The notes under the pieces are model-generated. The model ran no database searches. It was not told where the DNA came from and worked only from the letters and a program-made list of their open reading frames with translations. A stretch of DNA of 64,000 nucleotides from Gemmatimonadota bacterium (GTDB lineage: Bacteria > ARS69), in the NCBI GenBank assembly GCA_030747075.1, contig JASLLL010000011.1, forward strand, positions 18,054 to 82,053, read 5' to 3'. This document shows positions 1-10,021 of this stretch, in pieces (positions within the stretch are counted from its first letter, which is position 1; every line of letters starts with the position of its first letter). A program made the translations under genes and the position numbers.

Positions 1-23
1 GACGGGAGGAGTGGGCCGTTCCG

Positions 24-434
24 CTACTTCTTCCCAACCCTACAGTTTCCTCTAAAGTAAACCCCGTTCTCCATCACCATATTGGGTGCCACAATGTCGC
101 ACTCCACTCGGCTTCCCGCCTTCATCTCCACTCGCTCTTCGGCGTCGATCTTCCCTTGGAATCTACCCCCCAACACAGCCCGTCGGGTAGTGATCGAAGC
201 CTCGACACTTCCGGTCCGACCCACCACAACCGAGTCCCCGGCGCGCATTTCCCCTTCCACGCGACCCTCGATCCGGACGGATCCCGCAATCTCTGCTGTT
301 CCCTTGAAGCGTGCCCCTTCTCCGAGGACTGTCTCGGCCACCGGTGCCGACTTCGTTGAGGGCGCAGTCTGAGAGTCGGTGGTGGCAGCCCCGCCGCGTT
401 CGGGCGTGGGGGAGTTCATCTTCCGATCAAACAT
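24..434 (-). CDS. Bactofilin (polymer-forming cytoskeletal protein)
   Basis: This is a 136-residue bactofilin-type protein. Bactofilins polymerise without nucleotide and scaffold cell-wall enzymes or, in some species, ParABS complexes. After a low-complexity N-terminal tail of about 35 residues comes the short beta-helical repeat, seen as GEGARFKGTAEIAGSVRIEG followed by G-x-V/I alternation up to the C-terminal VGKK. The ATG at 434 is chosen because GGGAGG lies about 8 nt upstream; a longer reading to 689 would overlap the M23 gene. It lies downstream of an M23 peptidase and parAB. Bactofilin-M23 pairing is common in the family and suggests a joint role in cell shape or pole organisation. Confidence 0.88.
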   Translation of the reverse strand: MFDRKMNSPTPERGGAATTDSQTAPSTKSAPVAETVLGEGARFKGTAEIAGSVRIEGRVEGEMRAGDSVVVGRTGSVEASITTRRAVLGGRFQGKIDAEERVEMKAGSRVECDIVAPNMVMENGVYFRGNCRVGKK

Positions 435-540
435 CGTCTTGGCCTCCCTGGTGAGTGGTTCTGTTTCGTGCCGTTTGAACTGGATGGTTCCTTCGTTCCC
501 GCGCCCCACAACTTCACCCAACTGTCGGTGTGATGTGTGA

Positions 541-1299
541 TCACCACACGCTCGCAAGCAGTCGACGCGGGTCCAGTGGTTGTTCGCCAGCGCGTACTTC
601 AAAATGAAGATGCGGCGCGCTCGAGCGACCTGTGCTGCCAAGTCGCGCCAACTCTTCTCCCGCAGAAACAAGGTCCCCCACCTCGACAAGCAGCGTGTCG
701 TTGTGGCCGTAGGTGGAGGTCAGTCCGTTTCCGTGGTCCAGCACCACCACCTCCCCAAAGGTGTCGTCCCACCGGGCGGATCGAACCACTCCGGGCGCTG
801 ACGCCCGAACGGGATCGCCCGTTTCCCCTGGAAAATCCAGACCGGCATGCCCGTCCAGTCCGGGCTCAAACCCCCTGGAAACCCACCCGGTCACTGGCGG
901 GAAAAGGGGGATCTCCGCCAGAAGCCTGTCCTCTGCCTCCCAGCCTGGAGCCGCGCCGGGTTCTCTTGTGTCTGGAAGATACTCGGCGTTTCCAATCCCG
1001 GCCCAACGCCGCACGCGAGTCTCAAACTCGCGCAACTCCACCAACTCTCTGTCCAGCACCCCTATGCGCCGAACCTCTTCCTCCAGGCGCGCCACCTCCC
1101 TCGCCAGGTGGGCATTCTCGCGACCCCGTGCCAGTCCGTCCCACCCGACCAGGGCACCCACAAACCCACCGGCGATCAGTACCGCAAAGAGCAGGGCCGC
1201 ACCCACCGCGAGGGGCAGGGGAACCACAACGGACCACCCACCGCCCCCTCCGTGTGGCGCAACGAGAATGGAGATCTTCCGGCGAAACATTGTGCGCAT
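541..1299 (-). CDS. M23 family (LytM-type) metallopeptidase, membrane-anchored
   Basis: This is a predicted peptidoglycan endopeptidase of 252 residues. One membrane segment (about residues 28-52) is followed by a short coiled-coil stretch rich in Glu, Arg and Leu, then the LytM fold. The zinc ligands are present: H151 and D155 in GHAGLDF, and the HLHFE motif with H230 and H232. An active enzyme is therefore likely, unlike degenerate EnvC-type activators. The ATG at 1299 is preferred because GAGGG lies upstream; ATG at 1290 is an alternative. It lies 106 nt upstream of the bactofilin gene on the same strand and about 140 nt downstream of parB, so all may share a transcript. Confidence 0.88.
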   Translation of the reverse strand: MRTMFRRKISILVAPHGGGGGWSVVVPLPLAVGAALLFAVLIAGGFVGALVGWDGLARGRENAHLAREVARLEEEVRRIGVLDRELVELREFETRVRRWAGIGNAEYLPDTREPGAAPGWEAEDRLLAEIPLFPPVTGWVSRGFEPGLDGHAGLDFPGETGDPVRASAPGVVRSARWDDTFGEVVVLDHGNGLTSTYGHNDTLLVEVGDLVSAGEELARLGSTGRSSAPHLHFEVRAGEQPLDPRRLLASVW

Positions 1300-1439
1300 C
1301 GGTCTTTGTGCCCTCAGCCACCGGTGGAACCCCGGTGGAGCCATTGGGAGGTGGCGCGAACCCCGGTTCGGTCACCCCGTTATGTGTCTTTCTTTATACT
1401 ACCAAGCCCACCCGCGCCGAAACCGTGTGGGTTCTGTGA

Positions 1440-2330
1440 TCAGGCCAGCGAGGCCGGATGGTTTTCTGCGGCCAGCAGCAGGTCCGTCAGGCGAGTGATG
1501 TCGTCGAGGGAGTAAAACTCCAGCGAAACCCGCCCCCTTCCCTTCCGCTCATGAATCTGGACAGGGGTTCCATAGACTCGCCGCAGGCGTTCTTCCATTT
1601 CCTGAATCTCCGGAGAGACCGATCGCACTGTGCGCTTGCGCTTCGGCCTCTTCGCAAGTGGTGCCGCGCTCTCCGCAACGGACGCTTCTGCCTCCCGAAC
1701 GGTCATGTTCCCGGCGCGGATGCGTGCGGCGAGGCTGCGTGATTCCTCTTCCGTCTCACACGCCAGGAGGGTCCGTGCGTGCCCGGCAGAAAACACCCCC
1801 GACCCCACCTCGGCCTGCAGGTCCTCTGGCAATTGTAACAGGCGGAGAGTGTTGGCCACATGGACCCGGCTCTTTCCCACCTGCCTCCCGATCTCTTCTT
1901 GTGTCCACCCGGTGCTTTGCTGGAGCTTCTGGAAGGCGCGCGCCTCTTCCATGGGGTTCAAGTCTTCCCGAACCAGATTCTCAATCAGTGCCAGCGTGAG
2001 AAGGTCCTCATCCGAGGTTTCCCGCACAATCGCAGGAATCGCACGAAAGCCAGCCTGCATTGCGGCTCGCCACCTTCGCTCTCCCGCGACGATTTCATAC
2101 CGATCCTCCGCCACCCTTCTGACCAGAATTGGCTGAAGAACTCCGCGTTCCTGAATGCTCTCCGCCAGGCGCTCCAGCCCCTCTTCGTCGAAATCCCGGC
2201 GAGGCTGGTCTGGGTTGGGGACAACTCTATCCACCGACAGCGCAAGAACGAGATCCCCTTCGCGGGAGGAAAACGCGGAAGTTTCTGGAATCAACGCCTC
2301 CAGTCCACGCCCCAGGCCCTTCTTTATCAT
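1440..2330 (-). CDS. parB: Chromosome partitioning protein ParB
   Basis: This is the centromere-binding CTPase of the ParABS system. It is 296 residues long, typical for chromosomal ParB. The N-terminal ParA-interacting peptide ([12 protein letters not shown]) is present, followed by the ParB/Srx CTP-binding domain with GERR at residues 83-86 and [14 protein letters not shown] at about 117-130. A helix-turn-helix at about 143-163 reads parS, and a C-terminal dimerisation domain follows. The ATG overlaps the parA stop by 4 nt (ATGA), so the two genes are translationally coupled. The two parS sites at 3.3 kb are its expected targets. Confidence 0.97.
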   Translation of the reverse strand: MIKKGLGRGLEALIPETSAFSSREGDLVLALSVDRVVPNPDQPRRDFDEEGLERLAESIQERGVLQPILVRRVAEDRYEIVAGERRWRAAMQAGFRAIPAIVRETSDEDLLTLALIENLVREDLNPMEEARAFQKLQQSTGWTQEEIGRQVGKSRVHVANTLRLLQLPEDLQAEVGSGVFSAGHARTLLACETEEESRSLAARIRAGNMTVREAEASVAESAAPLAKRPKRKRTVRSVSPEIQEMEERLRRVYGTPVQIHERKGRGRVSLEFYSLDDITRLTDLLLAAENHPASLA

Positions 2331-3193
2331 GGCTTCCCTCCGTCCCCTGACGCTTCCGCGGTCGGGGCGGTCTCCTGGTGATAATCGCCCGAAACCGTCC
2401 TGGTTCCGGCACCTCGTTCAATGATCTCCCCCGCGAGTTTCATATAACTCACCGCCCCGGGAGACAGAATGTCGTAGAGAATGATGGGTTTGCCGTGGCT
2501 GGGAGCCTCGCCCAGGCGGACATTTCGGGGAATCACCGTGTCAAACACCTTGCTCCCAAAATACCGGCGGGCCTCGTCCGCAACCTGTTGGGACAGGTTC
2601 AGGCGGCGATCCATCATGGTCAACAGGACCCCCTCAATCTCAAGGTCCGGATTGAGGCTCCGTTGCACAAGCCTCACGCTGTTCAAGAGTTGGCTCAACC
2701 CCTCCAGTGCGTAGTACTCGCACTGGATGGGAATGAGAACCGAGGTGGCCGCAGTGAGGGCATTGACCGTCAGGAGGCCAAGGGATGGCGGGCAATCCAG
2801 AAAAACATAGTCGTACTCGGCCGTGATCCCGGCCATGGCGGCGCGCAGTCGGTGCTCCCGCGCAAGAACCCCCACCAGTTCAATCTCCGCCCCGGACAGC
2901 TTCTCCCCCGAGGGCACCAGGTCCAGGTAGGGAATCTCCGAGGGGCGAATCGACTCGGCTAGTGGACTTTCGTCAATCAACACCTCGTAAATCCCCTGTG
3001 TCTCGTCGCGATCAAAGACACCCAGGCCGCTGCAGGCGTTGGCTTGCGGGTCCATGTCCACCAGAAGGACGCGCCTTTCGGAGCTGGCCAGGCATGCCGC
3101 CAGGTTGACGGCCGTGGTGGTCTTGCCAACGCCGCCCTTCTGGTTTGTGATCGCCACAATGCGCCCTTGGGGGCGTTGCGCTTCTCCCGTCAT
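2327..3193 (-). CDS. parA: Chromosome partitioning ATPase ParA (Soj)
   Basis: This is a Walker-type ATPase that segregates ParB-bound origins. The deviant Walker A motif KGGVGKTT is at residues 19-26, and the switch [10 protein letters not shown] and the downstream Soj-type motifs are intact. The length of 288 residues suits a chromosomal ParA without an N-terminal HTH. The ATG at 3193 follows AGAGGTGGAG; an in-frame GTG at 3199 with GAGGAG upstream is an equally possible start, adding two residues. Its stop overlaps the parB start. The parS pair lies about 110-160 nt upstream, so ParB loading or spreading could affect its promoter. Confidence 0.97.
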   Translation of the reverse strand: MTGEAQRPQGRIVAITNQKGGVGKTTTAVNLAACLASSERRVLLVDMDPQANACSGLGVFDRDETQGIYEVLIDESPLAESIRPSEIPYLDLVPSGEKLSGAEIELVGVLAREHRLRAAMAGITAEYDYVFLDCPPSLGLLTVNALTAATSVLIPIQCEYYALEGLSQLLNSVRLVQRSLNPDLEIEGVLLTMMDRRLNLSQQVADEARRYFGSKVFDTVIPRNVRLGEAPSHGKPIILYDILSPGAVSYMKLAGEIIERGAGTRTVSGDYHQETAPTAEASGDGGKP

Positions 3194-3300
3194 CTCCACC
3201 TCTCACGCTCCTCGCTGGGGAGTTGGTCCGCACGATACCCCAACCTCCTGCGGCGGGAAACCCGATACTGCTCTTCGTGGGAGGAACTTGTGGGGGTGGG

Positions 3301-3316
3301 GGTTTCACGTGAAACA
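3301..3316. promoter_or_regulatory. parS centromere site 1
   Basis: The 14-nt palindrome GTTTCACGTGAAAC occupies 3302-3315 and is followed by A. It matches the bacterial parS consensus TGTTTCACGTGAAACA at 15 of 16 positions. It lies just upstream of parA, the usual site near the origin. Confidence 0.95.
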
Positions 3317-3336
3317 TCGTCCCGGATCGCTGTGGG

Positions 3337-3352
3337 AGTTTCACGTGAAACA
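3337..3352. promoter_or_regulatory. parS centromere site 2
   Basis: A second copy of GTTTCACGTGAAAC lies at 3338-3351, again 15 of 16 to the consensus with the final A present. The centre-to-centre distance to site 1 is 36 bp, about 3.4 helical turns. Paired sites raise local ParB loading. Confidence 0.95.
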
Positions 3353-3394
3353 CTGCCGTGGGGTCGACGCATTGGGAGGGTCCCTCTCTTTCCC

Positions 3395-3416
3395 TTGTGT
3401 TCTGAAGATTGTTGTT
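3395..3416. repeat. 22-nt inverted repeat, left arm
   Basis: This arm contains TTCTGAAGATTGTTGTT and is the exact reverse complement of 3753-3774. The match stops on both sides. It may be a terminal inverted repeat of a small non-autonomous element or a duplicated protein-binding site; nothing else here identifies it. Confidence 0.8.
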
Positions 3417-3752
3417 GGGAAATGGGGTCCAGGCGTGCCCGGCCAGGGTGGTTCGTCGGTCCTGCTGCTTGTCTCTTCGCTTGCGTATCTTACGACAACC
3501 CAACGAACTGGGCTCTTGGGGACCCCGGGCGCGGACCTTCCGTGCGCCAGGCGGCCCCCAGCCGTCCCCCACCCGGGTGGGTGTCTGGGCGCGGGGGCGA
3601 GGCGGAATCGATCCCCAGTCTACCTGAAGACTCCCAACCCGGGCTTTCCTCGGTCGGATTCCAGGCAGGGTCAGTCATTGCCGGGCCTGCATAACCTGCG
3701 ACCCGGATGGAGGTTCGCTCAATAAGGGGAGTTGGTGGGGAGGGTGGAGAAA

Positions 3753-3774
3753 AACAACAATCTTCAGAACACAA
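3753..3774. repeat. 22-nt inverted repeat, right arm
   Basis: This is the exact reverse complement of 3395-3416, 336 bp away and 14 nt from the end of rsmG. No clear target-site duplication is seen outside the arms. Confidence 0.8.
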
Positions 3775-3788
3775 CCAAACCAACCCAC

Positions 3789-4430
3789 CTACTCAGGGTG
3801 CGTCTGGCTGGATTTGGGGTGCGCCGGTATGAGCCGAAGAAGGCCCGTGCGCACCGTTCCGTCTGTCTCCGACCAGGGACGCACATGAGGGTCGGTGGGG
3901 TTTGCAAAGACCCACAGTTCCCCTTTGGGGGCCAGGATCGGTTGAGTGCCCCCGATCAGCGCGGGTCGCCCCCCCATGCTTCGTGACACAACTCGATCAA
4001 AGGGTGCGCGGTCCAGAAGCGCCGCTGTGGGGGCTTCGATGCGACAGTGGTGGGCGCAGGAACCCTTCAGCCCAAGGGCGCTCAACGCTTCCTCCACAAA
4101 GCGGACCTTCTTTCGGGTGGCATCCACCAGGTCGAGTCGAATGTGTGGGCGGAGGATCTGAAGCGGAATCCCCGGCAGGCCGCCTCCGGTGCCCGCGTCC
4201 AGCACGCGAAGGGTGGAGTCAGGGGGAAAGAGATCCAGTATGGCCAGACAGGGGACCAGTTGGCTCCCGAGAAGGTCTTCGGCGGCCCGTCGTGACACCA
4301 GGTTGATCTGCCGGTTCGTTTCGGCCAGAAGGTTGGCGTAGGTGGCCATTCTCTCCTGCCATCCGTCGGGGCCACCTCCGGCTCGCTCCACCAGCCCCCC
4401 AAGGCGCGCCGCCACCTCCGCCGGGGTCAT
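3789..4430 (-). CDS. rsmG: 16S rRNA (guanine(527)-N7)-methyltransferase RsmG (GidB)
   Basis: RsmG methylates G527 of 16S rRNA with SAM. The 213-residue protein has the family's INLVSR motif (about residues 42-47), the SAM-binding loop [10 protein letters not shown] at 78-87, the D-A-T-R-K-K segment and the RIEAP/VVSRSMG region. Its start overlaps the mnmG stop by 4 nt (ATGA), giving the classic gidA-gidB pair of origin regions. In other bacteria, loss of this gene gives low-level streptomycin resistance. Confidence 0.95.
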   Translation of the reverse strand: MTPAEVAARLGGLVERAGGGPDGWQERMATYANLLAETNRQINLVSRRAAEDLLGSQLVPCLAILDLFPPDSTLRVLDAGTGGGLPGIPLQILRPHIRLDLVDATRKKVRFVEEALSALGLKGSCAHHCRIEAPTAALLDRAPFDRVVSRSMGGRPALIGGTQPILAPKGELWVFANPTDPHVRPWSETDGTVRTGLLRLIPAHPKSSQTHPE

Positions 4431-6253
4431 GGCGCGGTTCCTCGTCGAAGGGCCACCAGAAGGACACCGATGTCCGCCGGGGAGACCCCGGGGATCCGCG
4501 ATGCCTGCCCTACGGTGGCGGGCCCCACTCGGGTGAGTTTCTCTCGACCTTCTGTGCTGATCCCGTGCATTCCCCGGAAGTCGGCACCGGGGGGGATGGC
4601 GCGAGCCTCCAGCCCCCGAAAGCGACGGACCCGCTCTCTCTCTCGCTTCAAATAGCCCTGGTAGCGTCCCACCACTTCCGCGCGTTCCTGTTCATCGGGC
4701 GAATACTGTCCCAGTTCCGGAATCTCCTCCATCCAATCCGCCACGCAACTCCCCGGCCTCGCCAACGCCTCCAGAAGCGTCCGCCCCCCCCGACGGGTAC
4801 GCTGAAGAAGGTCTTGCAGCGCCCTTGCTCTCTCGACTCCACGCTCCAGGCGCTTCCGGTCCTCTGCGGTCAAGAGGTCCAGTTCCCGCGAGTGAGAGAG
4901 GAGGCGTTCGTCTGCGTTGTCCTGCCGGAGGTGCAGTCGATATTCGGCCCGGGATGTGAACATGCGATAGGGCTCTTCGGTCCCCTTGGTGGTGAGGTCG
5001 TCCACAAGAACTCCTATGTAGGCCTCGTTTCGCCCTGGAACCCACCGGTCTTTCCCTGCGAGCTTGCGCGCCGCATTCACGCCGGCCACCAATCCCTGGG
5101 CGGCCGCTTCCTCGTATCCGGTGGTTCCGTTGATCTGTCCGGCAAGGAAGAGGCCTGGCACTCTCTGTGTCTCCAGAGATGTGTGGAGTTCTGTCGGGTC
5201 CACAAAGTCATACTCCACCGCATACCCCGGCCTGTACGGCACGGTCTTCGGCAAGATTCCGGGAATCGTTCTGAGTACGAACGTCTGGATTCTTTCCGGC
5301 AGACTCATGGAGATGCCGTTCAGGTAGATCTCGTCTGTGTTGCTTCCCTCTGGTTCCAGGAAGATCTGATGGCTCTCCGCGTCCGGGAACCGCACCACCT
5401 TGTCCTCCAGAGAGGGGCAGTAGCGGGGGCCGGTGCCCTGAATCCGCCCGGAATAGAGCGGTGACTCCCGAAGGTGAGTGCGAACGATCGTGTGGGTCTT
5501 GGGTGTCGTGCCTGAGAGATAGCAGTCCACCTGTTGTCTCTCGGAAAGACCCGTTGTGAAGTGGGAGAAGGGGCGGGGCGTTTCGTCTCCGGGTTGCCGC
5601 CGAAGGTGTTGAAGGTCCAGGTCGGAACGGAGGATGCGTGGGGGTGTGCCGGTTTTCATGCGGCCCACTCGAAATCCGGTCGCCCTCAACCAGGCCGCAA
5701 GTGGGTTCGAGGCCGGTTCTCCGCGACGCCCCCCCGCCATCTCCTGGTTTCCGAGGAAGATCCGGCCCCCAAGGAATGTCCCGGTCGCCAGAATCACCGC
5801 TCCGGACCGGATCTGGCGGCCGCACGCCATGCGAATACCAGTGGCCTCTCCGTTCGGCCCTCTCTCGATCGACCCCGCTTCTCCTTCCACAACCTCAATC
5901 CGCGGATTCTCGCTGATCGCGCGGGTCATCACGCTGGCGTAGTGCTGGCGGTCGGCCTGGGCCCGGGGCCCCCGGACAGCCGGCCCCTTCCCCGTGTTCA
6001 GCATTCGAAACTGGATTCCGGCCTCATCGATGGCGCGCCCCATCTGGCCGCCGAGTGCGTCAATTTCACGAACCAGATGCCCCTTGGCAAGCCCGCCGAT
6101 CGCCGGGTTGCAGGACATCCGCCCGATATTCGCTCGATCCAGGGTGAGCAGTGCCACCCGACACCCGGAACGCGCTCCGGCCAGGGCCGCTTCAATGCCC
6201 GCGTGGCCGGCCCCGACCACCACAATGTCCGCTTGTGTGTCGTGCTCGCCCAT
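4427..6253 (-). CDS. mnmG: tRNA uridine 5-carboxymethylaminomethyl modification enzyme MnmG (GidA)
   Basis: This is the FAD-dependent partner of MnmE that installs cmnm5 on U34 of tRNAs. It has 608 residues, near the usual 620-630. The N-terminal dinucleotide fold [11 protein letters not shown] lies at about residues 12-22. The family motifs [23 protein letters not shown] (read in part), ATGTFLGG and [13 protein letters not shown] are present, and the C-terminal helical domain ends in the MnmE/tRNA contact region. It starts 7 nt after mnmE and overlaps rsmG, so the three genes form one operon. Confidence 0.97.
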   Translation of the reverse strand: MGEHDTQADIVVVGAGHAGIEAALAGARSGCRVALLTLDRANIGRMSCNPAIGGLAKGHLVREIDALGGQMGRAIDEAGIQFRMLNTGKGPAVRGPRAQADRQHYASVMTRAISENPRIEVVEGEAGSIERGPNGEATGIRMACGRQIRSGAVILATGTFLGGRIFLGNQEMAGGRRGEPASNPLAAWLRATGFRVGRMKTGTPPRILRSDLDLQHLRRQPGDETPRPFSHFTTGLSERQQVDCYLSGTTPKTHTIVRTHLRESPLYSGRIQGTGPRYCPSLEDKVVRFPDAESHQIFLEPEGSNTDEIYLNGISMSLPERIQTFVLRTIPGILPKTVPYRPGYAVEYDFVDPTELHTSLETQRVPGLFLAGQINGTTGYEEAAAQGLVAGVNAARKLAGKDRWVPGRNEAYIGVLVDDLTTKGTEEPYRMFTSRAEYRLHLRQDNADERLLSHSRELDLLTAEDRKRLERGVERARALQDLLQRTRRGGRTLLEALARPGSCVADWMEEIPELGQYSPDEQERAEVVGRYQGYLKRERERVRRFRGLEARAIPPGADFRGMHGISTEGREKLTRVGPATVGQASRIPGVSPADIGVLLVALRRGTAP

Positions 6254-6260
6254 TCCTTCC

Positions 6261-7622
6261 TCACTTGCCGATACAGAATCGTTCGAACACGCGGTTCAAC
6301 ACCTCTTCGTCCACCGTTTTTCCCGTGACTTCCCCGATCGCGACTGCGGCGTCCCGCAGATCGGAGGCAATCAACTCCTCCGCGCCCCCGCGGGTCAGCG
6401 TCTCCCGCGCCCGCGTTACTGATGCCAGCGATCGACGGAGGGCGTCTTCGTGTCGTTCGCCCGGGAAGATGTCGTCTTCCGGTTCCCGACCGACGCCTTC
6501 CAGGAGCCGGTCCGCGATCGCCTCTCGTAGCGCCCCCAACCCCTGCCCCTCTTGCGCGGAGACCAGAATACCCCGGGGTGGGTGCGCCGTGGCGGAACCT
6601 ACGCTGCACACGTCGCTCTTGGTTCTGACAAGCAGGGACGCCGACGCTGTCTCGCTCTGCCACAGTCGTTCGTCTTCGGCCGCCCACACCTTGCCGGCCT
6701 CCACGAGCACAAGGCGAAGGTCCGCCTCCGTCCCCAGCGATCGGGCGCGGCGAACCCCCTCTGTCTCAATGGGGCTTTCCGTGTCCTCCCGGAGTCCCGC
6801 TGTATCAATCAGTCGGGTCGGCACACCCCCGAAATCACACCACGCTTCCAGGAAGTCTCGCGTGGTTCCGGGGGTCTCTGACACGAGCGCGCGGTCGGTC
6901 TCAAGCAGTGCGTTGAAGAGCGTCGATTTGCCGACATTTGCGCAACCGACCAGCACGACCGACGCACCGTCACGCAAGCGCCGGGCCCGCGGCGCCCTCT
7001 CGATGAGGTCCGCGATCGCAGTGGTCGCGTGGTCCAGTTGTTCTTCGATTTCCCCACGCGGCGCCGCCCCCGCATCTTCCACAAAGTCGATGTTCGCCTC
7101 GACTCGCGCCAGTGCGTCCAGCAGATGCTCTTCAATCTCTTCGGTCTTGCGCGCAAGCCCACCCGCGATTCCCGACAGCGCCGCATCGGCCGCCCGGTCG
7201 GTCTTGGCGGCAATCAGGTCCGCGACCGCTTCTGCGCGCGAGAGGTCCACACGGCCTGCCAGAAACGCGCGTCGTGTGAACTCCCCGCGATCCGCAAGTC
7301 GCGCACCCGCACGAAGCACCGCGCGAAGCACGCGGCGCGCCACCACCGTTCCGCCGTGCACGCCGAACTCCACCACATCTTCGCCCGTGTAGGTCTTTGG
7401 TGCGCGAAGGACCGTCACCAGGGCTTCGTCAAGAAGGCGCCCTGTTTCGTCGCGCAACCATGCGTGGTGCACGGTGTGGCTGGCGGTCCGGTGAAAACCG
7501 TCCGCGCGCCCGGCGAGTTTCCCGGCAATGGCGATTGCCTCCGGCCCACTAACGCGCACCACGGCAATCCCGGACTCGCCGGTCGCTGTGGCGATGGCCG
7601 CGACCGTATCTTCCGGCCCCAT
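6261..7622 (-). CDS. mnmE: tRNA modification GTPase MnmE (TrmE)
   Basis: This is a folate-binding GTPase that works with MnmG on wobble uridine. The 453 residues comprise an N-terminal tetrahydrofolate-binding domain (1-120), helical segments and an inserted G domain. The G domain has the P-loop GCANVGKS at 226-233, PGTTRD at 251-256 and DTAG at 273-276. The C-terminal FCIGK (449-453), including the conserved Cys, is intact. It lies 3 nt downstream of yidC, in the widely conserved rnpA-yidC-mnmE order. Confidence 0.97.
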   Translation of the reverse strand: MGPEDTVAAIATATGESGIAVVRVSGPEAIAIAGKLAGRADGFHRTASHTVHHAWLRDETGRLLDEALVTVLRAPKTYTGEDVVEFGVHGGTVVARRVLRAVLRAGARLADRGEFTRRAFLAGRVDLSRAEAVADLIAAKTDRAADAALSGIAGGLARKTEEIEEHLLDALARVEANIDFVEDAGAAPRGEIEEQLDHATTAIADLIERAPRARRLRDGASVVLVGCANVGKSTLFNALLETDRALVSETPGTTRDFLEAWCDFGGVPTRLIDTAGLREDTESPIETEGVRRARSLGTEADLRLVLVEAGKVWAAEDERLWQSETASASLLVRTKSDVCSVGSATAHPPRGILVSAQEGQGLGALREAIADRLLEGVGREPEDDIFPGERHEDALRRSLASVTRARETLTRGGAEELIASDLRDAAVAIGEVTGKTVDEEVLNRVFERFCIGK

Positions 7623-7625
7623 CGG

Positions 7626-9374
7626 TCAACTCTCGGTTGCGGGCACGCTCGGCTTCACCTTCAACATCGCCTGCTGCGCGATCGTGAGCACATTGTTCAC
7701 AAGCCAGTACAGAACCAGCCCCGACGGGAATGTGAAGAAGATGAGCGTCATGAAGAGCGGCATGAAGATCACCATCGCCTTCTGGCTGGGATCCGCCATC
7801 GTCTGCTTCGACTGGAAGTACGAAGTGATCCCCATGACGATCGGGAGAATCGGAACACCGCTTCCGATCATGGGAAGCGCCGCGGGCAGGTCGAAGACAA
7901 TGTCCGGTTGTGAAAGGTCCCGGATCCACCCCACGAAGGGCTCGCCGCGAATCTCAATCGTGTGCAGAAGCACGCTGTAGAGCGCGATGAAAATCGGCAT
8001 CTGGAGAAGCATGGGGAAGCAGCCGCCAAGCGGGTTGACGCCGTGCTTCTTGTACATCTTCATCGTCTCTTCGCTGACCTTCTGCTTGTCCCCCCCGTAC
8101 TTTTCCTTCAGCGCGTCGAGTTCCGGCTTCAGCGAGGACATCTTCTTCATCGACTGGGTGCTCTTGTGTGTGAGCGGGATGAAGAGGATTTTCGTCAGTG
8201 TGGAAAAGAGAATGATGACCACGCCGTAGTTCGGGATGAACCCGTGCAGCCAGATCAGGAACGCAAGGATGATCTTCGACAGGGGACGGGTCCACTTGTT
8301 CCCCATGTCCACGGTTCCTTCGAGTCCGGACCCGATCGCGGACAACCCCTGGTAGTCCAGCGGTCCGGCATAAATGTTGTAGGTGGCGTGGTCGGCCGTA
8401 ATGCCCGTCTGCCGCTCGCTCCGGATACTCCCCGCGACGGCGGACCCCACATCCCGCGCCCCTTCCACCTCCACGGCCCAGAGTCGTGCCGGCCCGCGCG
8501 CATCGCTGTCCGGCACGATCGCGCCCAGGAAGTACTTGTTCTGCACGCCCACAAACCAGGTTCGTCCGGGGAAGTCGCGAGGATTGCCCTCGACCTTGCC
8601 CGCATCAAGGCGCTGCACTTTGCCTTCCGCCAGAACGGACCCGCGGTAATAGGCGCCCCGTGTGGACCGACGGTTCTCCTCCGTCACGCCGATTCCGCCC
8701 GCCCAGGAGAGTCCCCAACCCGTGACCGTCTCTCCGCCGTCGACGATTTCCTGTTCCACACGAAACGAATATCCGCGGGGAGGGATCACATAGGTTTTGC
8801 GGAGCGTCATTCCGTCCAGTGCAAGTTCCCAGACAATCCTCCGCTCACCCTCCTGCCGCTGTCCCGAATCCGACGAGAGGCGAAACACATGGCGATCCAG
8901 CGAGATCTCTCTCGTGCCGACCGACAGAATCGATCCCAACGCGCCCGACCCGTGTTCCGGTATGAGTTGCACCGGCACACCCTTTGCTTTTTCGAAGTCA
9001 AAAAGCGTGATTTCCGTCGCTCGGGCCCCCAACCCATCCAGAACAACCCGCATGTTCTCCCCGACCACTTCCACGCGCACGGGTGACGGGTCGTTTCCCG
9101 GGGCGCGCGGTGTCGGCGTGTTCTCGTTCGACACCAACAGGCCGGATGGTGTGCCGAGACCACCCTCCACCAGCACGGCGGATGGCGCGGGTTCCTCCTG
9201 CACGGTTCGGGACTCTTCCGTTTCAACCTGCTCGTGCGTCCCGGTAGCCGCGCTCTCTTCGTGTGGTGTTTCCCGCGGAGCCTGCATGGGAAACAGCACG
9301 CTCCACACAAACAGAACCGCCATGGCGAGAAGAATCGCGAAGAACGCCCGCTTCTCTTGTCCGTCCTGGCCCAC
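7626..9374 (-). CDS. yidC: Membrane protein insertase YidC
   Basis: YidC inserts and folds inner-membrane proteins, alone or with SecYEG. The protein is 582 residues from the chosen start. It has an N-terminal membrane anchor (about residues 10-28), a linker rich in Glu, Pro and Thr, a large periplasmic P1 domain as in Gram-negative YidC, and a conserved C-terminal five-helix core starting near NKWTRPLSKIILAFL. The GTG at 9374 is chosen because AAGGAGAAGG lies directly upstream; an in-frame ATG at 9419 would overlap yidD. The C-terminus is short and not strongly basic. Confidence 0.94.
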   Translation of the reverse strand: MGQDGQEKRAFFAILLAMAVLFVWSVLFPMQAPRETPHEESAATGTHEQVETEESRTVQEEPAPSAVLVEGGLGTPSGLLVSNENTPTPRAPGNDPSPVRVEVVGENMRVVLDGLGARATEITLFDFEKAKGVPVQLIPEHGSGALGSILSVGTREISLDRHVFRLSSDSGQRQEGERRIVWELALDGMTLRKTYVIPPRGYSFRVEQEIVDGGETVTGWGLSWAGGIGVTEENRRSTRGAYYRGSVLAEGKVQRLDAGKVEGNPRDFPGRTWFVGVQNKYFLGAIVPDSDARGPARLWAVEVEGARDVGSAVAGSIRSERQTGITADHATYNIYAGPLDYQGLSAIGSGLEGTVDMGNKWTRPLSKIILAFLIWLHGFIPNYGVVIILFSTLTKILFIPLTHKSTQSMKKMSSLKPELDALKEKYGGDKQKVSEETMKMYKKHGVNPLGGCFPMLLQMPIFIALYSVLLHTIEIRGEPFVGWIRDLSQPDIVFDLPAALPMIGSGVPILPIVMGITSYFQSKQTMADPSQKAMVIFMPLFMTLIFFTFPSGLVLYWLVNNVLTIAQQAMLKVKPSVPATES

Positions 9375-9396
9375 TTCCTTCTCCTTGCGCTCCCCG

Positions 9397-9597
9397 TCAG
9401 GGGGTCGGGTCAACACCACCCGGATGCCAAGGGTGGCACCGGAGTATTCGTCTTGCGCTCATGAGCATGCCCCGCCAGCCGTGGCGCTTCAACGCCTCGG
9501 CAGCATAGCGGGAGCAGCTCGGGTGGAACCGGCAAGTGGGAGGAAAAAGTGGCGACACGACTGCGCGGTAGATCGCCACAACAAGTCTCAGTGGCAC
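9397..9597 (-). CDS. yidD: Membrane protein insertion efficiency factor YidD
   Basis: This is a small amphipathic membrane-associated protein of 66 residues from the GTG at 9597. Diagnostic motifs are [12 protein letters not shown], with its Cys pair, and [12 protein letters not shown] near the end, both signatures of the YidD family. The start is uncertain: the GTG at 9597 lies 5 nt after the rnpA stop and has no strong ribosome site, so coupling to rnpA is likely. It ends 22 nt before yidC. The order rpmH-rnpA-yidD-yidC is standard. Confidence 0.88.
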   Translation of the reverse strand: MPLRLVVAIYRAVVSPLFPPTCRFHPSCSRYAAEALKRHGWRGMLMSARRILRCHPWHPGGVDPTP

Positions 9598-9602
9598 AAC
9601 GC

Positions 9603-10004
9603 TCAGCCGAGAGAGTGCCGCATTTCGCCTAGTGCGCGAGCCATGTCCCGGTTCGCGTCGTCCGCAGTCGCCGTCATCATTTCCCGTTTTGCGACGAAGA
9701 TGATCGAGACTCCCCGCCACGGCAGGATCCCCTTGTTGCTTCGATAGGCTTCCCGGAGACGGCGCTTGAGACGATTGCGCAAGACCGCATTCCCCAACCG
9801 CCTGCCGGCGGCCACTCCAACCCGGTTCGGTTCCTCCGAACCAATCTCTCCTGTCACCCAGAACGCTGTCAGCGTTCGGGTTCTCTCCCGCCGCCCGTCA
9901 CGCAGAATCCGCGTGAAGTCTGCGTTCTTTGCGATCCTCTCTCTTCGGGAAAGACCCGCGGGCTTCTCGGGATCCCGCCCGCACGAATCCACGCCGAGAC
10001 TCAC
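9603..10004 (-). CDS. rnpA: Ribonuclease P protein component RnpA
   Basis: This is the protein subunit of RNase P, which helps the catalytic RNA process pre-tRNA 5' ends. The signature [13 protein letters not shown] lies at about residues 76-88 from the GTG at 10004, and the N-terminal [10 protein letters not shown] segment fits the family. The start is uncertain between the GTG codons at 10004 and 9992. Both lie just after rpmH, and a longer reading through rpmH is unlikely. The length of about 129-133 residues is normal. Confidence 0.9.
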   Translation of the reverse strand: MSLGVDSCGRDPEKPAGLSRRERIAKNADFTRILRDGRRERTRTLTAFWVTGEIGSEEPNRVGVAAGRRLGNAVLRNRLKRRLREAYRSNKGILPWRGVSIIFVAKREMMTATADDANRDMARALGEMRHSLG

Positions 10005-10021
10005 GCGCAAACCCTGTCGGG

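Larger units (their letters stand above)
3200..3788. other. parA-rsmG intergenic region with parS sites and inverted repeat
   Basis: This is 589 bp without a convincing gene. It holds two parS sites at 3301-3316 and 3337-3352, and a perfect 22-nt inverted repeat (3395-3416 and 3753-3774). Short open frames cross it on both strands, including 97 codons at 3490-3783 minus, but they lack ribosome sites and recognisable domains. The stretch between the repeat arms is GC-rich and contains several short GC hairpins. Its function is unknown. Confidence 0.6.

Noticed and set aside
537..1439. Plus-strand open frame of about 300 codons over the M23 gene
   Set aside because: The minus strand encodes a clear M23 peptidase there. 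The plus frame is Pro/Arg-rich with no ribosome site.
3490..3783. Possible 97-residue minus-strand gene between the inverted repeat arms
   Set aside because: It has no ribosome site and is Pro/Gly-rich, with its N-terminus encoded by a repeat arm. It is not supported as a protein.
6151..7392. Plus-strand Ser/Arg-rich open frame over mnmE
   Set aside because: It is antisense to mnmE and shows no family or start signal.
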